A stretch of 64,000 nt of DNA, from NCBI RefSeq assembly GCF_000023905.1, contig NC_013192.1, positions 1,054,001 through 1,118,000 of the forward strand. The letters are read 5' to 3'. Numbering within the stretch: position 1 is the stretch's first letter; each line of letters opens with the position of its first letter. The notes under the pieces are model-generated. The model saw only the letters and a list, made by a program, of their open reading frames with translations, ran no database searches and had not been told where the DNA came from. This document shows positions 62,343-64,000 of the stretch, one piece after another. The translations under genes and the position numbers were made by a program. The DNA comes from Leptotrichia buccalis C-1013-b (GTDB lineage Bacteria > Fusobacteriota > Fusobacteriia > Fusobacteriales > Leptotrichiaceae).

Positions 62343-64000
62343 TTAAAATTCTTCTTTTATTTCCCTATAAGCCCTATTTTTATCCTTTACTATAACTTTC
62401 CCGCTTGTCTCAATTATTTTAAAACTTTCTGGATCTGCACCTTTAATTTCCTGATTCCCACGATATACCTTGTTCTTATCCTTTGCATAACCAAACATTA
62501 ACTGTACAAATGACGAAGTATCAGCACCTTCTACTTTTGAAAAAATATTATTTGGAGTTAATTTATCCAATTTAGACATGTCAAAATAATAAACTTCGTT
62601 TTTGTCCTGAAAATAACCCTCAAATTTAGATCCATACGAATAATCAGCATTGGAATCTTTAAAAGAAGTTGCGTCAAAATTTAAAGGGACTATTTCGTAT
62701 GCTTCTTTACCAGTTCTAGTTTTCAAGGCATAAACTTTATCTTTAGTTTTAAAAAAAGAAATAATATCTTCACCATTTTTAAAGTTACTATCCACAAACT
62801 CTAATCCAACTGGACTTATACCTTTCATTTTATTTCCATAATAATAAACATTGTTTTTGTCTTTTGAAAATTCATCATTCAAAACCTCAAAACTGTTTCT
62901 ATCTGCATCTGCTATTTTTTTCAAGCCCATTTTATACAATTCATTTTCATAATACACATTATTTTTATCACGGAAATAATTTTCCGAATAACTAAATATT
63001 TCAAAAGTTTTAGAATCTACTTTAGGACTTTTTACAACGGCTGTTTTTACACTTTTTAGCTCGCCAGTTTCTTCATCAAATACGTCAATAAGTTTGTATA
63101 TATTCTTATTGTCATTTAAAAAATTAAGTGGTATATTTCGTCTATTAACCAGCCTTATAACTTTAAAGCCATTTGGGCTTATATCATTTAGTTTTCTTCC
63201 TGCATAATAAACATTTTTTTTATCGTATGAAAAATCTTCATCTTCTACAATAGTAAAACTATTTTTATCTACATCCTGTAACTGCACAACATTATACCCT
63301 GCATAATAAACATTATTTTTATCTTTTGAATATCTGGTATCTTTCTCTATTACTTCAAAAGTATCTTTATCAGCATTTTTTACAACCTTGAAATATCCAT
63401 GCTTTTCATCTGACGTTACTGCATATACATTTTCATCATCTTTTCCATAAAGAATACGTTTATCATCTGAAACTTTTATTGGCTCAAATTTTTCAGGATT
63501 TTTTATATTCGCTTTTTCTCCCAAATAGTAGATTTCATTTCCATTTTTAATCAAATCACTATCCAAAACTTTAAAATCTTTTTCATTTATTTTCCCAAGA
63601 TTTTTAACATCTCCAAAGTAATAATACAGGTTATTCTTATCTCTGGCATAATTTGTTTCAGAAATTCTTCTAAAAGTTTGAGGGTCTGCACCTTTTATAA
63701 TGTCTACTGTCGCATACACATTTTTATCATCCTTTGAATACATTCCATCCGAAATTATTTTAAATGTTTTTGGATTTGCACCTTCAATTTTTTCTCCTGA
63801 ATAATAGACTGAATTCTTATCTTTTGCATAACTATGGTCTCCTTCCAGAACCACAAACGAATTTACATCTGCATTTAAAATTTTATCTGAGCCATAGAAC
63901 ACATTTTTATCATCTTTTGAATAAAAATAACCCAAAGCTTTTATTGTTTTTGGATTTGCTCCATTTATTTTGTGAATCCATTCATTAATTGGCCTATAAA
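62343..64000 (-). CDS. DKNYY-repeat protein (5' end beyond the window)
   Basis: At least 552 codons, open to the right edge, so the true start is outside. The protein is a tandem array of about 40-residue repeats built around 'YSKDDKNVFY', 'YAKDKNSVYY', 'YARDKNNLYYY' and 'FSKDKNNVYYYG', alternating with 'GADPxxFxxI'-type strands. This is the DKNYY family (PF13644), common in fusobacteria and thought to be surface-exposed or envelope-associated. Function unknown. An apparent TTG start at 63935 is internal, since the frame continues upstream. Confidence 0.88.
   Translation of the reverse strand, partial: YRPINEWIHKINGANPKTIKALGYFYSKDDKNVFYGSDKILNADVNSFVVLEGDHSYAKDKNSVYYSGEKIEGANPKTFKIISDGMYSKDDKNVYATVDIIKGADPQTFRRISETNYARDKNNLYYYFGDVKNLGKINEKDFKVLDSDLIKNGNEIYYLGEKANIKNPEKFEPIKVSDDKRILYGKDDENVYAVTSDEKHGYFKVVKNADKDTFEVIEKDTRYSKDKNNVYYAGYNVVQLQDVDKNSFTIVEDEDFSYDKKNVYYAGRKLNDISPNGFKVIRLVNRRNIPLNFLNDNKNIYKLIDVFDEETGELKSVKTAVVKSPKVDSKTFEIFSYSENYFRDKNNVYYENELYKMGLKKIADADRNSFEVLNDEFSKDKNNVYYYGNKMKGISPVGLEFVDSNFKNGEDIISFFKTKDKVYALKTRTGKEAYEIVPLNFDATSFKDSNADYSYGSKFEGYFQDKNEVYYFDMSKLDKLTPNNIFSKVEGADTSSFVQLMFGYAKDKNKVYRGNQEIKGADPESFKIIETSGKVIVKDKNRAYREIKEEF

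Overview
The window is a very AT-rich bacterial chromosome segment. Gene content points to the Fusobacteriota, most likely Leptotrichia or a near relative: a fermentative D-lactate dehydrogenase, DKNYY-repeat and autotransporter proteins, an O-antigen ligase (so a Gram-negative envelope) and a low-GC codon style. The genus is an inference from content, not from a marker search. No rRNA, tRNA or CRISPR array was seen.

Region 1 (1-17,422) is an integrative conjugative element. Reading leftward it carries small accessory genes, a Fic protein with an AbrB-type neighbour, a MobA/MobL-type relaxase, a candidate oriT, and a VirB/Trb type IV secretion operon (VirB2, B8, B9, B10, VirD4, a coiled-coil protein, B11, B3, an unknown, B4, then VirB5/TrbJ running off the left edge). 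The integrase lies at the right end next to a Na/Pi transporter gene. Three key genes carry single-base lesions: a TGA in the integrase, and frameshifts in the relaxase and in VirB8. Either the element is decaying or the assembly has errors.

Region 2 (17,432-25,350) is ordinary chromosome: Na/Pi transporter, D-LDH, prfB with its programmed +1 frameshift, deoD, a 49-residue unknown, a dipeptidase and RNase M5.

Region 3 (25,519-34,237) is one tightly packed operon: an SGPK coiled-coil protein, a zinc-ribbon/FHA protein, a radical SAM protein, a ClpB-like AAA+ protein with a degenerate first half, a PP2C phosphatase and a 1106-residue membrane Ser/Thr kinase. The kinase starts with five 12-residue repeats, each presenting a threonine. 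The operon closes with a strong terminator.

Region 4 (34,294-56,907) is mixed housekeeping and accessory DNA: rplM-rpsI, a nucleotidyltransferase, an ascorbate-type PTS with a split transketolase, DUF421/DUF3290 membrane proteins, a U32 peptidase, an O-antigen ligase, a SPOUT methyltransferase, DhaM, rimM-trmD, an M48 protease with a YARHG domain, an autotransporter remnant, PadR plus a CPBP protease, a second CPBP protease, a lipoprotein and trpS. MITE-like repeats are scattered through it.

Region 5 (57,031-62,304) is a variant Hsp70 set (GrpE-like, DnaK-like, and a membrane-anchored J-like protein without an HPD motif). It is followed on the same strand by overlapping HsdS-like and HsdM-like genes that show no methylase catalytic motif. 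A DKNYY-repeat gene runs off the right edge. Regions 3 and 5 are the best candidates for an undescribed system: a kinase/phosphatase/FHA-controlled ClpB-like machine and a dedicated Hsp70 set, possibly cooperating as ClpB and DnaK do.
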